A stretch of 64,000 nucleotides of DNA, from positions 248,001 through 312,000 of the forward strand of contig NZ_JABEQJ010000001.1 of assembly GCF_014174255.1 (NCBI RefSeq), in the 5' to 3' direction. Numbering within the stretch: the stretch's first letter is position 1; each line of letters opens with the position of its first letter. Of this stretch, positions 8,629-17,892 are shown piece after piece. Source of the DNA: Gluconacetobacter sacchari. Lineage in GTDB: Bacteria > Pseudomonadota > Alphaproteobacteria > Acetobacterales > Acetobacteraceae. Position numbers and translations under genes: made by a program. A model generated the notes under the pieces. That model worked only from the letters and a program-made list of their open reading frames with translations. It was not told the origin of the DNA and ran no database searches.

Positions 8629-9156
8629 ATGGAACAGAACCACGTTCACCAACAGGAACCGGTGCCACATGTAGTCGGTTATCGTGGCCTGACGATCCAT
8701 GACGCAGTGCAGGACGCGAAGCTAGAATTGGCGGTTCTCTACCCCGCCACCGGCATGCCGCGCCCACGCCAATTCGGCGCCTATCACCTGGCCGTCGCTG
8801 AAGGAGTCGTGGCGGGGCACGACCGCCCGCTGGTTGTGCTGTCCCATGGCAATGGCGGCGATCAACTGCCCAATCCTGATGCGTATGGCAGCCGAGGATC
8901 ATATCACCCCGTCGGCGCTGGCCGACATTGTGTTGCAGGACGTGCGAGACCCGGCCCTGGTCGATTATCGATGCGTGCCCAACGCAGGGCATTTCTCATT
9001 CCTCAGCCCCGTCCCCTCCCCCCCGATATGATCCGCTCGGATTTTCCACCGTCGCAAGATCCTCCGGGATTTGACCGTGCCGGCTTCCAGCCCGTAATGG
9101 CGAACGAGATCGGCCTTTTCCTGCATCGGACGATGGTGGACCGACCACTCGACTGA
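8629..9156 (+). pseudogene. Remnant of an alpha/beta-hydrolase (dienelactone-hydrolase-like)
   Basis: The first 60 or so codons read as a hydrolase N-terminus ending in LVVLSHGNGG, the strand before the oxyanion region. The catalytic middle, including the nucleophile elbow, is then missing. A C-terminal piece continues in a different frame at about 8891-9005 (AAEDHITPSALADIVLQ, then VPNAGHFSFLSP with the catalytic-His context). The last part returns to the first frame (PPGFDRAGFQPVMANEIGLF). This pattern needs a large internal deletion plus frame changes, so no active enzyme is made. Confidence 0.75.
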
Positions 9157-9221
9157 CCGCCTGGTTCTGTCGTCTCGCTTTCGCGGCCGGCAGGGATATC
9201 CGCGATCTGTCGCCGGTCCGC

Positions 9222-10760
9222 TCACTCTGTCCGGATCAGGGCCAGCCTGGGCTTTTCCCGCTGGAACCTGGAACGGCGGACATCCCTTGTAGACAAGGTA
9301 AACCCGGTGACCATCTGTGTCAGTTCATCGGATGTCGCCACCAGGTTGCGCACCGCCGAGGCGCTTTCTTCCGCGACGGCGGCATTTTTCTGGGTCGCCT
9401 GCTCCAAGCCGCCCATGGCACTATTCAACTGGCTGATGCTGGCGGACTGTTGCTGTGTCGACGCCGAAATGGTCGACACGACATCATTGATTTGCTGCAC
9501 CTGCGACATGATGCGCCGCAACGCATCTCCGGCCTCATGCACCAGGGCCACGCCGGACTTCACCTGTCCGCCCGACAGGTTGATCAAAGCGGAGATTTCG
9601 CGCCCGGCGTCGGCCGAACGCTGCGCCAGGGCACGGACCTCGCTGGCTACCACGGCAAAACCGCGGCCGACAGTCCCCGCCCGAGCAGCCTCGACACCCG
9701 CATTCAGGGCCAGAATATTGGTCTGCAACGCGATGTCGTTGATAATTCCGATAATACCCGCGATTTCGCGAGAGGATGTCTCGATCGCCGAAATCGCCTC
9801 GATCGTGCCCTGGACGACACCGCCAGCATGCTCGGCGTCGCCGCGCGTCATATTAACCATCTCGTTGGCCTTCCGCGTTTCCTCCGCAGTCTTCGCAACC
9901 CGCTGCGTGATCTGGCTCAGAGCCGCCGACATTTCCTCCTGCGTCGCCGCCTGCTGTTCGCTACGGCGGGACAGGTTTTCAGCCCCTTGACGAATGCCGT
10001 CGGCGGTGGACACGATATCTTCCGCATTCAATGCGATCTTGCCCAAACTGAGTTCCAACGTCTCGGCGGTCTGATTGAAATGCTGTTTCAGAACATCCAG
10101 GCGCTCCGGGATCCGGTCGTCTTCGATGCGATATGTCAGGTCGCCATTGGCCAGCGCCGTCAAGGCACTGCCGATGATTTCGATCGCCTCGCGATCCTCT
10201 CGCGCGCGGTGATCCTGTTCCGCCTGCATCGCAAGGCGTGCCTCGTTGATGTCGTCCATATAGGACGACACGGTCAGGCCGATCTCCAACAGCACGGCCT
10301 TGCAGAGGCTGCCAATCACGTCCCCTAGATTGCGTGCAATCCGTGGCGAGATCCGAGACAGAAAACCGCCGCCAGACAGGATGTCGTCGATGACGGAATG
10401 AACGAGGTGGCTGAGAAGGATCCCATAGCCGTCGATATACAGGCTCGGATCCAGTCCGATGCGGGCATGGACCGAACCAATCTCGCGGACTTTCTCAACA
10501 TACTCGCCATCGAACCGGGCGCCGGAAATCCGTTGCCAATGCGCCTGCTGCGCCTGCTTCGCGTGCTCGATCTGCGTTTCGGAAGAAAAGAAGCCGCGTG
10601 CTTTCGGTGTCCGGCGAACCTGATCATAGAATTTATCAAGCGCGTTCGGAAGCTCTCGATCAATGAGAGCTTGAACGGAGCGAATAGAACGAAAATCATC
10701 CTCGCTCATTTCGATGAAATCTTGCCTCGATTTAAATTCAGAAATATTATTATTTTTCAT
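9222..10760 (-). CDS. Globin-coupled methyl-accepting chemotaxis protein (HemAT-like)
   Basis: A soluble 512-residue sensor. Residues 1-175 are a protoglobin sensor with the proximal haem histidine at His98 ([18 protein letters not shown]). A HAMP-like linker follows (about 200-250), then a methyl-accepting signalling domain with the hairpin tip [19 protein letters not shown] and [18 protein letters not shown]. There are no membrane segments, as in HemAT aerotaxis receptors. It should bind O2 through haem and signal to CheA/CheW, which are not in this window. About 280 bases of AT-rich sequence lie upstream. Confidence 0.93.
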   Translation of the reverse strand: MKNNNISEFKSRQDFIEMSEDDFRSIRSVQALIDRELPNALDKFYDQVRRTPKARGFFSSETQIEHAKQAQQAHWQRISGARFDGEYVEKVREIGSVHARIGLDPSLYIDGYGILLSHLVHSVIDDILSGGGFLSRISPRIARNLGDVIGSLCKAVLLEIGLTVSSYMDDINEARLAMQAEQDHRAREDREAIEIIGSALTALANGDLTYRIEDDRIPERLDVLKQHFNQTAETLELSLGKIALNAEDIVSTADGIRQGAENLSRRSEQQAATQEEMSAALSQITQRVAKTAEETRKANEMVNMTRGDAEHAGGVVQGTIEAISAIETSSREIAGIIGIINDIALQTNILALNAGVEAARAGTVGRGFAVVASEVRALAQRSADAGREISALINLSGGQVKSGVALVHEAGDALRRIMSQVQQINDVVSTISASTQQQSASISQLNSAMGGLEQATQKNAAVAEESASAVRNLVATSDELTQMVTGFTLSTRDVRRSRFQREKPRLALIRTE

Positions 10761-11038
10761 GATTAATCATCTCTTATATATGTCTGAGAGCTACCGAAAG
10801 GTGGTATTCCATTACAATTATCTTGAATTTAATATTCAGATAACGGAAATCGTTTTCATTCTTACCTCCCTGCTTTTTCCTATTTCTGGAAAGCATCCTC
10901 CTCCCCCCATTATGCGGGGAACACCATGTTATGGGCCATAAGCTTCTCTCCAAAACCCGTTGGTCTCAAGACCCTGTCCTGCATCCTGAAAGGACGCAGG
11001 AAGACGGGCACTGCGGAAAGCCATCATCACGGAGCGCG

Positions 11039-11956
11039 TCAGTAGCGCGCCGGGACCATCATGGCTTCCGGCGTTTGCTGCCGTTCGTAGTCGGGATGAT
11101 AGACCCGTTCGGGGAGCACCACGTCCGGCTTCGGCACCGGTCCATAGGGCACAAGCGAGAGCAGGTGGGCAATGCAGTTCAGGCGCGCGCGCTTCTTGTC
11201 AACTGCTTGTACCACCCACCATGGTGCCTCGTCGATACTCGACCGTTCGAGCATCGTTTCCTTCGTACGGGTATACTCTTCCCAACGGCGGCGGCTTTCC
11301 AGGTCCATCGGGCTGAGCTTCCACTGCTTCAACGGGTCGTCGATCCGCGCGCGGAAGCGGGCTTCCTGCTCGTCATCGGTGATCGAGAACCAGAACTTGA
11401 CGATCTGGATGCCGCTGCGGACAAGCATCCGTTCGAACTCGGGCACCGAACGAAAGAATTCCTCGTATTCTTCCTCGGTGCAGAACCCCATGACACGTTC
11501 AACGCCGGCGCGGTTGTACCAACTGCGGTCGAACAGGACGATTTCGCCCGCTGCCGGCAAATGGGCTACGTAGCGCTGGAAATACCATTGGGTGCGCTCG
11601 CGGTCGTTGGGCGCCGGCAGGGCGGCGATGCGGCACAGCCGTGGATTCAGCCGCTGGGTAATCCGCTTGATCGCGCCGCCCTTGCCGGCGGCGTCCCGCC
11701 CCTCAAAAATCACGACCAGGCGGTGGCCGGTCGCCTTCACCCAATCCTGCAACTTGATCAATTCGCCTTGAAGGCGGATCAATTCGCGAAAATAGACACG
11801 GCGGAACGCACGGTCGGATGCGTCGAGCCGTCCCCCGATGGCCTCTTCTTCCAGGGAAAGCTCGAACTCCTCGTCTAGATCGTCGATGAGTTCGCGACGC
11901 ATCTGCGTGCGCTCCCGTTCTTCCGCCGACAGGCTCTTCAAATCCTCATCGTCCAT
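11039..11956 (-). CDS. ppk2: Polyphosphate kinase 2 (PPK2, class I)
   Basis: A 305-residue single-domain PPK2. It has Walker A GRDAAGKGG (about residues 86-94), Walker B LFDRSWYNRAGVERV (about 141-155) and the lid region that follows. PPK2 enzymes transfer phosphate between polyphosphate and nucleoside diphosphates, usually making GTP or ATP. The ATG at 11956 has GGGAGA 8 bases upstream; a GTG at 11977 is the alternative. A PiT phosphate transporter lies 1.6 kb away on the same strand, so phosphate storage may be a local theme. Confidence 0.93.
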   Translation of the reverse strand: MDDEDLKSLSAEERERTQMRRELIDDLDEEFELSLEEEAIGGRLDASDRAFRRVYFRELIRLQGELIKLQDWVKATGHRLVVIFEGRDAAGKGGAIKRITQRLNPRLCRIAALPAPNDRERTQWYFQRYVAHLPAAGEIVLFDRSWYNRAGVERVMGFCTEEEYEEFFRSVPEFERMLVRSGIQIVKFWFSITDDEQEARFRARIDDPLKQWKLSPMDLESRRRWEEYTRTKETMLERSSIDEAPWWVVQAVDKKRARLNCIAHLLSLVPYGPVPKPDVVLPERVYHPDYERQQTPEAMMVPARY

Positions 11957-12082
11957 CGTCGCTGTCTCCCATGCCACGCACCATGCGCCACATGGGCGGG
12001 AATAGGGGTTCTTACCGGCAAACGCCTTGAAATTTTCATGAAACCAGCCGGTGCCAGGAAACGCCTCACCAAGAGCGCTCCC

Positions 12083-13555
12083 TCAGAATGTGGTGGTCAT
12101 GTTCACGCCCAGCACGGTGCCATTGCCGATCGTCCGGCCGGTCTCCGGATCGGACGATGTGCCGCCGACATGCCAGAAATACTGAAAATCGGGCTGGATG
12201 ATCAGATACGGGGTCACGGCCGCCTGATAGGTCGCCTCGATATGCTGCTCGGGCTTCAGATCGCCGGCCAGACTCGTGCCCAGGCGCATCGCATCATGTG
12301 CGTTCCCGATCGCCCGGCTGCCGTAGAAGCCGGTTCCCCAGGCGATGCCGATCGTATCGTCGCCACGTCCATGGACCAACCCGTCGAAGGTTACACCGCC
12401 CTGTATTTCCGAGGCAAACCGATTGCGCGACCCGTCATTAACGGTGGCACGCACGAAGATGTTGATCGTCTTGTTCGATCCCTTCGCGGCCCGCCAGATC
12501 ATCTGGTCGGCCACCACGTACATCATCCAGTCGGCATGATGATAGAGCGGCTGACCCGTACTGTCGGCCGATGCCAGCAGGCCGCCGTGATTGTCATATC
12601 TCTGGTCAGGAAACCGACCGGTATCATAGAGACCGCCGACCTTCCACGTCCCCGGCAGGCTGCGCGCGTCCTTGCCGGCGATCCATCGCGCGACGTCGCC
12701 CGAGACCTGGGCCTCGCCGACGAACAAAGTCCCACCGCTGGTCGAAAACACGGTGCCCGTCGGATCGCGCTCCGTGGGCACGATATCGCTGTAGAACGGG
12801 CCGCGCGTCGGATTATCATCGGTGACGGCGCCCATCAGCACCAGAGAATCGACCGGCGTCCATTTCACCCGCGCCCCCAGGGCCGAAAAGGGCCAGGACG
12901 GCCCGCCGGAATACAGGTTGCTGGAGGTCGAAAGCGGCCAGCCGAAACTAGCATTGAGAAAGAAAGAAGCATTCTGGCTGACCAGGAACTCGGTATCGAG
13001 GTCGATCGAACCCACGCGGACATCCAGTCGGTTCGCGAAGAAGCCCTGACCGTACCAGAGTTCGAACAACCGGGTCGACCGCCCGGCGTCATAGCCACTG
13101 ACGGAATTCAGCGCGCCAAGCCGCTCGCCGGTGAGGGATCGGCCGCGGATTTGTAACGCGCTGATATTCAACAAACCGCCATGCCAGCCGACGCCACGCT
13201 CGGTGTCGAACATCAAAGTCACGGCGGTCATGCCGTCATAGGTGGGGCCGGGACGCAGGCCGCCCGAGGCCAGGCCCCATAATTCCTCAACATCCTGCAT
13301 GTTGATCCGGATGCCGTGGCGCGCCAGCCAGGACCGTGCCCCCCAGGCCTGGCCCAGAAGCTCGGTGTTGGGGTCATCGAAAGGCGTCACCTCCACTGGT
13401 GTGGGTGGAGGCAGCGGAACACCCGAAGGCAGGACATCGGTCACCTGCGGCGTGGTGGCGGCCCGAACGCCGCCACCGGCCGTCAGGGGACAGATGACTG
13501 ACGGCCAGAAGACCCACCACACGGCGCAGAGCCGGAGGGGGGATCCGGCCATCAT
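12083..13555 (-). CDS. oprB: Carbohydrate-selective porin, OprB family
   Basis: A 490-residue outer-membrane beta-barrel. It has an N-terminal signal sequence, a proline-rich linker (GVPLPPPTPVEVTP) and the OprB start region WGARSWLARHGI. The barrel strands alternate, and the protein ends in aromatic Phe (GVNMTTTF), the BamA-recognition signature. OprB porins admit glucose and other sugars to the periplasm, where the PQQ glucose dehydrogenase of this window would act. It lies 9 bases downstream of pit on the same strand and may be co-transcribed. Confidence 0.92.
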   Translation of the reverse strand: MMAGSPLRLCAVWWVFWPSVICPLTAGGGVRAATTPQVTDVLPSGVPLPPPTPVEVTPFDDPNTELLGQAWGARSWLARHGIRINMQDVEELWGLASGGLRPGPTYDGMTAVTLMFDTERGVGWHGGLLNISALQIRGRSLTGERLGALNSVSGYDAGRSTRLFELWYGQGFFANRLDVRVGSIDLDTEFLVSQNASFFLNASFGWPLSTSSNLYSGGPSWPFSALGARVKWTPVDSLVLMGAVTDDNPTRGPFYSDIVPTERDPTGTVFSTSGGTLFVGEAQVSGDVARWIAGKDARSLPGTWKVGGLYDTGRFPDQRYDNHGGLLASADSTGQPLYHHADWMMYVVADQMIWRAAKGSNKTINIFVRATVNDGSRNRFASEIQGGVTFDGLVHGRGDDTIGIAWGTGFYGSRAIGNAHDAMRLGTSLAGDLKPEQHIEATYQAAVTPYLIIQPDFQYFWHVGGTSSDPETGRTIGNGTVLGVNMTTTF

Positions 13556-13564
13556 GGCCTCGGA

Positions 13565-15175
13565 TCAGAAGACATGCCTCAGAATAAAGAACAGCACGCC
13601 GCTGATCAGCATCGCGGCCGGCAGGGTGATCACCCAGGCCATCGCCATGGTGCGCAGTGTCCGCCATTGCAGGCCCGACCCCGCCCCCGCCATGGTGCCC
13701 GCAACACCGCTGGACAGGATGTGGGTGGTCGAGACCGGCATCCCGTACCCTTCGGCCAGGCCGATCGTCCCCATGGCGACCAGTTCCGCCGAGGCGCCCT
13801 GGGCGTAGTTCAGATGGGTCTTGCCGATCTTCTCGCCGACGGTGACGACGATACGCTTCCAGCCGACCATCGTGCCCAGGCCCAGTGCCACCGCGACAGC
13901 CACCTTGACCCAACTGGGAATGAAACGCGTGCCTGCATTGAGCTGCCCCATGAAGCGCTTGAGGCCTGCGGCCTCGGTGCCCTCGAAGGCGGTGGTCTTG
14001 CCCAGGATTCGGATCGCGTCCGACACCAGATACATGTCGGTACGAACGTTCGGCACCTGGGCGGCGGGGATGGCGTTCAGGCTGCGATACCCCTTGACCG
14101 AGTTCGCAATATCGTCCGACAGCACGGCCAGCGCGCCATAGACCTGGCCATCGGCCACCGCACGGTCACGCAACGCCGCCATGACACGCGCACGGGCCGC
14201 CGTGACGTCATCGGCGCCGGTATCCGCCATGTGATGGCGGAAAATGGCCGTGGCCTCGCCTGCCGACTGTACAAAGGCCGGCATGGCGGATTCCGGCATG
14301 GCGCGGTTCAGCGCATAGGCGGTGGGTGCGGCACCGATGAGGATGAGCATGATCAGGCCCATGCCCTTCTGCCCGTCATTGCCGCCGTGGAAATAGGAAA
14401 CGCCGGTGCAGGTGCCGATCAGCAGGCCGCGAATCCAGAGTGGCGGCGGCTCATGGCCTTGCGGCGCTTCGAACAGCGCCCGGTTGCGCACCAGCACGCG
14501 GAACAGCCAGAACAGCGCCAACGACAGCACGAAGCCGCAGAGCGGACTGAACAGCAGCGCGCTGAAGACCTTCGACACCTGCGACCAGTCGACGCCATAA
14601 GTCGCCGCACCGGCGGGCGCCATCAGCTGATTGGCGATGCCGACACCCATGATCGAGCCGATCAGGGCGTGCGAGGAACTGTTGGGCACACCCATCGCCC
14701 ATGTCGCGAGGTTCCACACGATGGCGGCGATCAGCAGGGCGAAGATCATCGCGTATCCCGCGCCGCTGCCCACCTGAAGGATGAGTTCGACCGGCAGCAG
14801 CGTGACCATGCTGTAGGCGACGGCCCCAGACGAGACCAGCACGCCGAGAAGGTTCCACACGCCCGACCACACGACGGCCACCATGGGCGGAAGGCTGTTG
14901 GTGTAGATCACGGTCGCGACCGCGTTGGCGGTGTCGTGGAAGCCATTGACGAATTCGAAGCCCAGCGCGATCAGCAGCGCCAGCGCCAGCAGGACGAAGG
15001 CCCCGATGGCCAGCCCATTCTCGCCCGCCGCCTGCAAGTCGGCCAGGACGCTGTAGCCGACGAAGCCCAGCGCGCACGCCAGCACGGCTAGAAAGAAGAT
15101 CTTGAATGCGGGAGCTTCCCCGCCGCCCATTCTCGGGCGCAGAAAGTGACTGCGCGGTGCTGTTGTGTCCGACAC
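13565..15175 (-). CDS. pit: Low-affinity inorganic phosphate transporter, PiT family
   Basis: A 536-residue membrane protein with the two PiT signatures, NGFHDTANAVATVIYT in the first half and YFHGGNDGQKGMGLIML in the second, plus GMPVSTTHILSSG near the C-terminus. It imports phosphate as a neutral metal-phosphate complex with protons. The GTG start at 15175 is supported by GGAGGG five bases upstream; a longer open frame to 15409 has no ribosome site and a poor N-terminus. It follows treY by 101 bases, after a T-rich stretch that may limit read-through. Confidence 0.92.
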   Translation of the reverse strand: MSDTTAPRSHFLRPRMGGGEAPAFKIFFLAVLACALGFVGYSVLADLQAAGENGLAIGAFVLLALALLIALGFEFVNGFHDTANAVATVIYTNSLPPMVAVVWSGVWNLLGVLVSSGAVAYSMVTLLPVELILQVGSGAGYAMIFALLIAAIVWNLATWAMGVPNSSSHALIGSIMGVGIANQLMAPAGAATYGVDWSQVSKVFSALLFSPLCGFVLSLALFWLFRVLVRNRALFEAPQGHEPPPLWIRGLLIGTCTGVSYFHGGNDGQKGMGLIMLILIGAAPTAYALNRAMPESAMPAFVQSAGEATAIFRHHMADTGADDVTAARARVMAALRDRAVADGQVYGALAVLSDDIANSVKGYRSLNAIPAAQVPNVRTDMYLVSDAIRILGKTTAFEGTEAAGLKRFMGQLNAGTRFIPSWVKVAVAVALGLGTMVGWKRIVVTVGEKIGKTHLNYAQGASAELVAMGTIGLAEGYGMPVSTTHILSSGVAGTMAGAGSGLQWRTLRTMAMAWVITLPAAMLISGVLFFILRHVF

Positions 15176-15276
15176 TGCATCCCTCCATGGCCAAAAGGCC
15201 CCGTGACGTGGCGACACTCGGCAGAAAGCCGGCAAAAAAAACAGTGAAGTTATTTTGAAAGGGCAGGAACCACGGG

Positions 15277-17892
15277 CTACGAGGTCGACACCAGAACGTC
15301 CAGCGGCGCGCCGCCGGCCAGCATTGCCAGGTCCAGCACCGCCACGCGGTCGAGCACGCGGCCGGGGTAAAGCAGCGAACGCCACGCCAGGGCCGGGGCT
15401 TCGTCCCAATCCAGCGCCGTGCCGCGCCAGAGCAGGGACGGGCAGGACAGGTCGGCCGGGTCCGGCATCAGGGCGGCGGAGAGGCGCGGCGCGACCACCA
15501 GCATCGTCGTCCCCGCCATGATGCGGGCAAAGGCCACCAGATGCTGCCGCCGTGTGCCCGTCACGCGGATGGGCTGATAGGTTCCTTCGGCGAACAGGTC
15601 GGGCTGAGCCGCGCGGAAGCGCAATACCGCCGCGATCAGCGCCTGTTTCACCCGTCCGTCGCGCCAGTGCGGCAGCAGCGACCCGACGTCCGCCCCCGCA
15701 TCGTGCGCCGCGACGCGGGAGGCGTAATCGACCGGCCGGCGATTGTCGGGATCGACCAGGCTGAAATCCCAGAATTCGCAGCCCTGATACAGGTCGGGCA
15801 CGCCGGGGCTGGTCACGCGCAGCAGCGTCTGCGCCAGCCCGTTCAGCGCGCCCGCCGGGGCGACCTGACTGACGAACGCGTCCAGCATCCGCGGAAATCG
15901 GTTTTCGGCGTGCAGGGACAGCAGACCGTCGAGAAAGGCGGCACAGGCCTCCTCATAGGCTGGTTCCGGGTCGATCCAGCTTGTCTGCCGCTTGGCCTCG
16001 CGTAGCGCCTTGACCTGCCACGCCGCCACGCGGTCGCGGAAGTCCGGCGTGATCCTGTGCTCAAGTGGGCCCTCCCCCGCCGGCCACGCGCCCAGCAGGG
16101 TCTGGTAGAGAATCAGTTCGTCGGCGCGGTCGGGAGCGAGGCATGGGCCCGACCGCGTGGCGATGCGCCGACGCAGCGGCGCGTTGGCCTCGCTCCAGCG
16201 CGCGACGGAGCGCGCCCATTTCTGAGCCAGTTCCGACAATACGGCCAGGCGGGCGCGCGCATCCTCGCCGCGTTTGTGATCGTGGGTGGCGGTGGCGAGC
16301 ATGGCGCGGGGCCAGTCGCGCCGCCGCACGCTGTTGGCGGCGTGAAAGGCGGCCACCGTGCCGCCGAACTGGCCGGGATGCGTGCCGACATCGTTGCGCG
16401 ACAGCAGCCGGCCGTAGCGATAGAAGCCCGTATCCTCCACCGCCTTGGCGGCCAGGGGCGCCGTCAGATGCGCGAAACAGGCGATCGCGCCGGCGGCCCC
16501 GGGCGGGGCATCGGACCCCAGTTGCCGCTCCAGCCAGTCCAGCACCGGCTGCTGCGCCGGTGTCAGCCCGCCCCGCACGGCCTGGCAGACCGTCCGCAGC
16601 ACCGTATCGTCCTCATAGATCCGGTAGACGGGAAACTGGATCAGGATGCGGCGCAGGACACGCTCCAGCGCGGCGGGCGTGAAATCGCGCGCGGATGGGT
16701 CGCGCCGCGCCAGGTGGGCCAGGGCGTGGACCAGCCGGGCCAGGTCGGCGGCCAGCGTGCCGTCCAGCACGTCCTGGCGCGCCGCCTGTTCCTGCTCGCG
16801 AAAGCTGGTGGCGCCCCCTGCCCCCCACACCCAGAGATCGTCCAGAACGTCCGCGCCGCGCTGGTCGTGCAGCACCAGATTCGCCTGTTCCAGAAAATCG
16901 TAGCCGGTGGTGCCGTCGACCGGCCAGTCGGCGGGCAGGGTTTCCTCCGCCGCCAGAATCTTCTCGACATAGAGGTGGGCACCCGGTGGGACGTCGGGTG
17001 GCCGCCGGGCGGCGGCGTGACACAATGCGCGGTGCAGCCGGGTGGTATAGGCGCGGGGCGCGGTCAGCCCGTCGATATGGTCGATGCGCACGCCGTCGAT
17101 CAGGCCATCGGCATAGAGATCGATGACCGTGCGATGCACGGCGTCGAACACGTGGGGATCCTCGATCCGCAGTCCCGCCAGGCCGGTGATGTCGAAGAAG
17201 CGCCGCCAGTTGACCAGGTCGGATGCCGTGCGCCACCAGGCCAGCCGATAATGCTGGCGCTCCAGCAAGGCATGCAGGCTGGCCCGCCCCTCGGGATGGT
17301 CCGGTGCCATCCGCGCCAGCGCGCGCGCGACGGACTCGCCCGCCAGCAGGTCGGCATAATGGTCGGGACAGATCGGGAAGCGATGCTCGTAATGCCAGCA
17401 GGCGAACGATCCGTCCGTCGCGTCGTATCGCAGTTCCAGCTCCCCCTTTTCCAGGCAGTCGCCGTAGGGGTTGGCCAGGAAGGGCAGCAGCACGCGGCCG
17501 CGCAGGCTGTCGTCGGCGGGGGCCCAGTCGATGTCGAACATCGCGGCATACCGGCTGGCACGCCCCCAGGCCAGAACGTCTTCCCACCACGCATTGCCGC
17601 TGCCGCCCACCGCCATGTGGTTGGGCACGATGTCGACGATCAGCCCCATGCCGTGCGCGCGCAGCCGCGCCACCAGCCGGACCAGGGCCTCGCGGCCGCC
17701 CAGTTCGGGGTTGACGTGGTTGTAATCCAGCGTGTCGTAGCCGTGGGTCGAGCCCGGCCGGGCGGTCAGCAGCGGCGAGGCGTAGAGATGGCTGATCCCC
17801 AGCCCGGCGAAATATTCGACCAGGGGAATGGCATCGTCCAGCGTGAAACCGGCATGGAATTGCAGCCGGACGGTCGCGCGTACCGCGGTCAT
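15277..17892 (-). CDS. treY: Maltooligosyl trehalose synthase (TreY, GH13)
   Basis: An 871-residue GH13 enzyme that turns the reducing end of a maltodextrin into a trehalose unit. It starts ATVRLQFHAGFTLDDAIPL and YASPLLTARPGSTHGYD, as TreY does. The catalytic Asp is in DGVRIDHIDGL (about 265), the Glu in YVEKILAAEETLP (about 314) and the third Asp in TATHDHKRGEDARARL (about 535). The ATG overlaps the malQ stop (ATGA). It is the last gene of the glg-tre operon and works directly with TreZ to release trehalose from glycogen-derived dextrins. Confidence 0.95.
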   Translation of the reverse strand: MTAVRATVRLQFHAGFTLDDAIPLVEYFAGLGISHLYASPLLTARPGSTHGYDTLDYNHVNPELGGREALVRLVARLRAHGMGLIVDIVPNHMAVGGSGNAWWEDVLAWGRASRYAAMFDIDWAPADDSLRGRVLLPFLANPYGDCLEKGELELRYDATDGSFACWHYEHRFPICPDHYADLLAGESVARALARMAPDHPEGRASLHALLERQHYRLAWWRTASDLVNWRRFFDITGLAGLRIEDPHVFDAVHRTVIDLYADGLIDGVRIDHIDGLTAPRAYTTRLHRALCHAAARRPPDVPPGAHLYVEKILAAEETLPADWPVDGTTGYDFLEQANLVLHDQRGADVLDDLWVWGAGGATSFREQEQAARQDVLDGTLAADLARLVHALAHLARRDPSARDFTPAALERVLRRILIQFPVYRIYEDDTVLRTVCQAVRGGLTPAQQPVLDWLERQLGSDAPPGAAGAIACFAHLTAPLAAKAVEDTGFYRYGRLLSRNDVGTHPGQFGGTVAAFHAANSVRRRDWPRAMLATATHDHKRGEDARARLAVLSELAQKWARSVARWSEANAPLRRRIATRSGPCLAPDRADELILYQTLLGAWPAGEGPLEHRITPDFRDRVAAWQVKALREAKRQTSWIDPEPAYEEACAAFLDGLLSLHAENRFPRMLDAFVSQVAPAGALNGLAQTLLRVTSPGVPDLYQGCEFWDFSLVDPDNRRPVDYASRVAAHDAGADVGSLLPHWRDGRVKQALIAAVLRFRAAQPDLFAEGTYQPIRVTGTRRQHLVAFARIMAGTTMLVVAPRLSAALMPDPADLSCPSLLWRGTALDWDEAPALAWRSLLYPGRVLDRVAVLDLAMLAGGAPLDVLVSTS

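Noticed and set aside
9750-10000. [10 protein letters not shown] instead of NAAVEAARAGE in the chemoreceptor tip as a functional change
   Set aside because: This variant is common in alphaproteobacterial receptors, so it is not notable.
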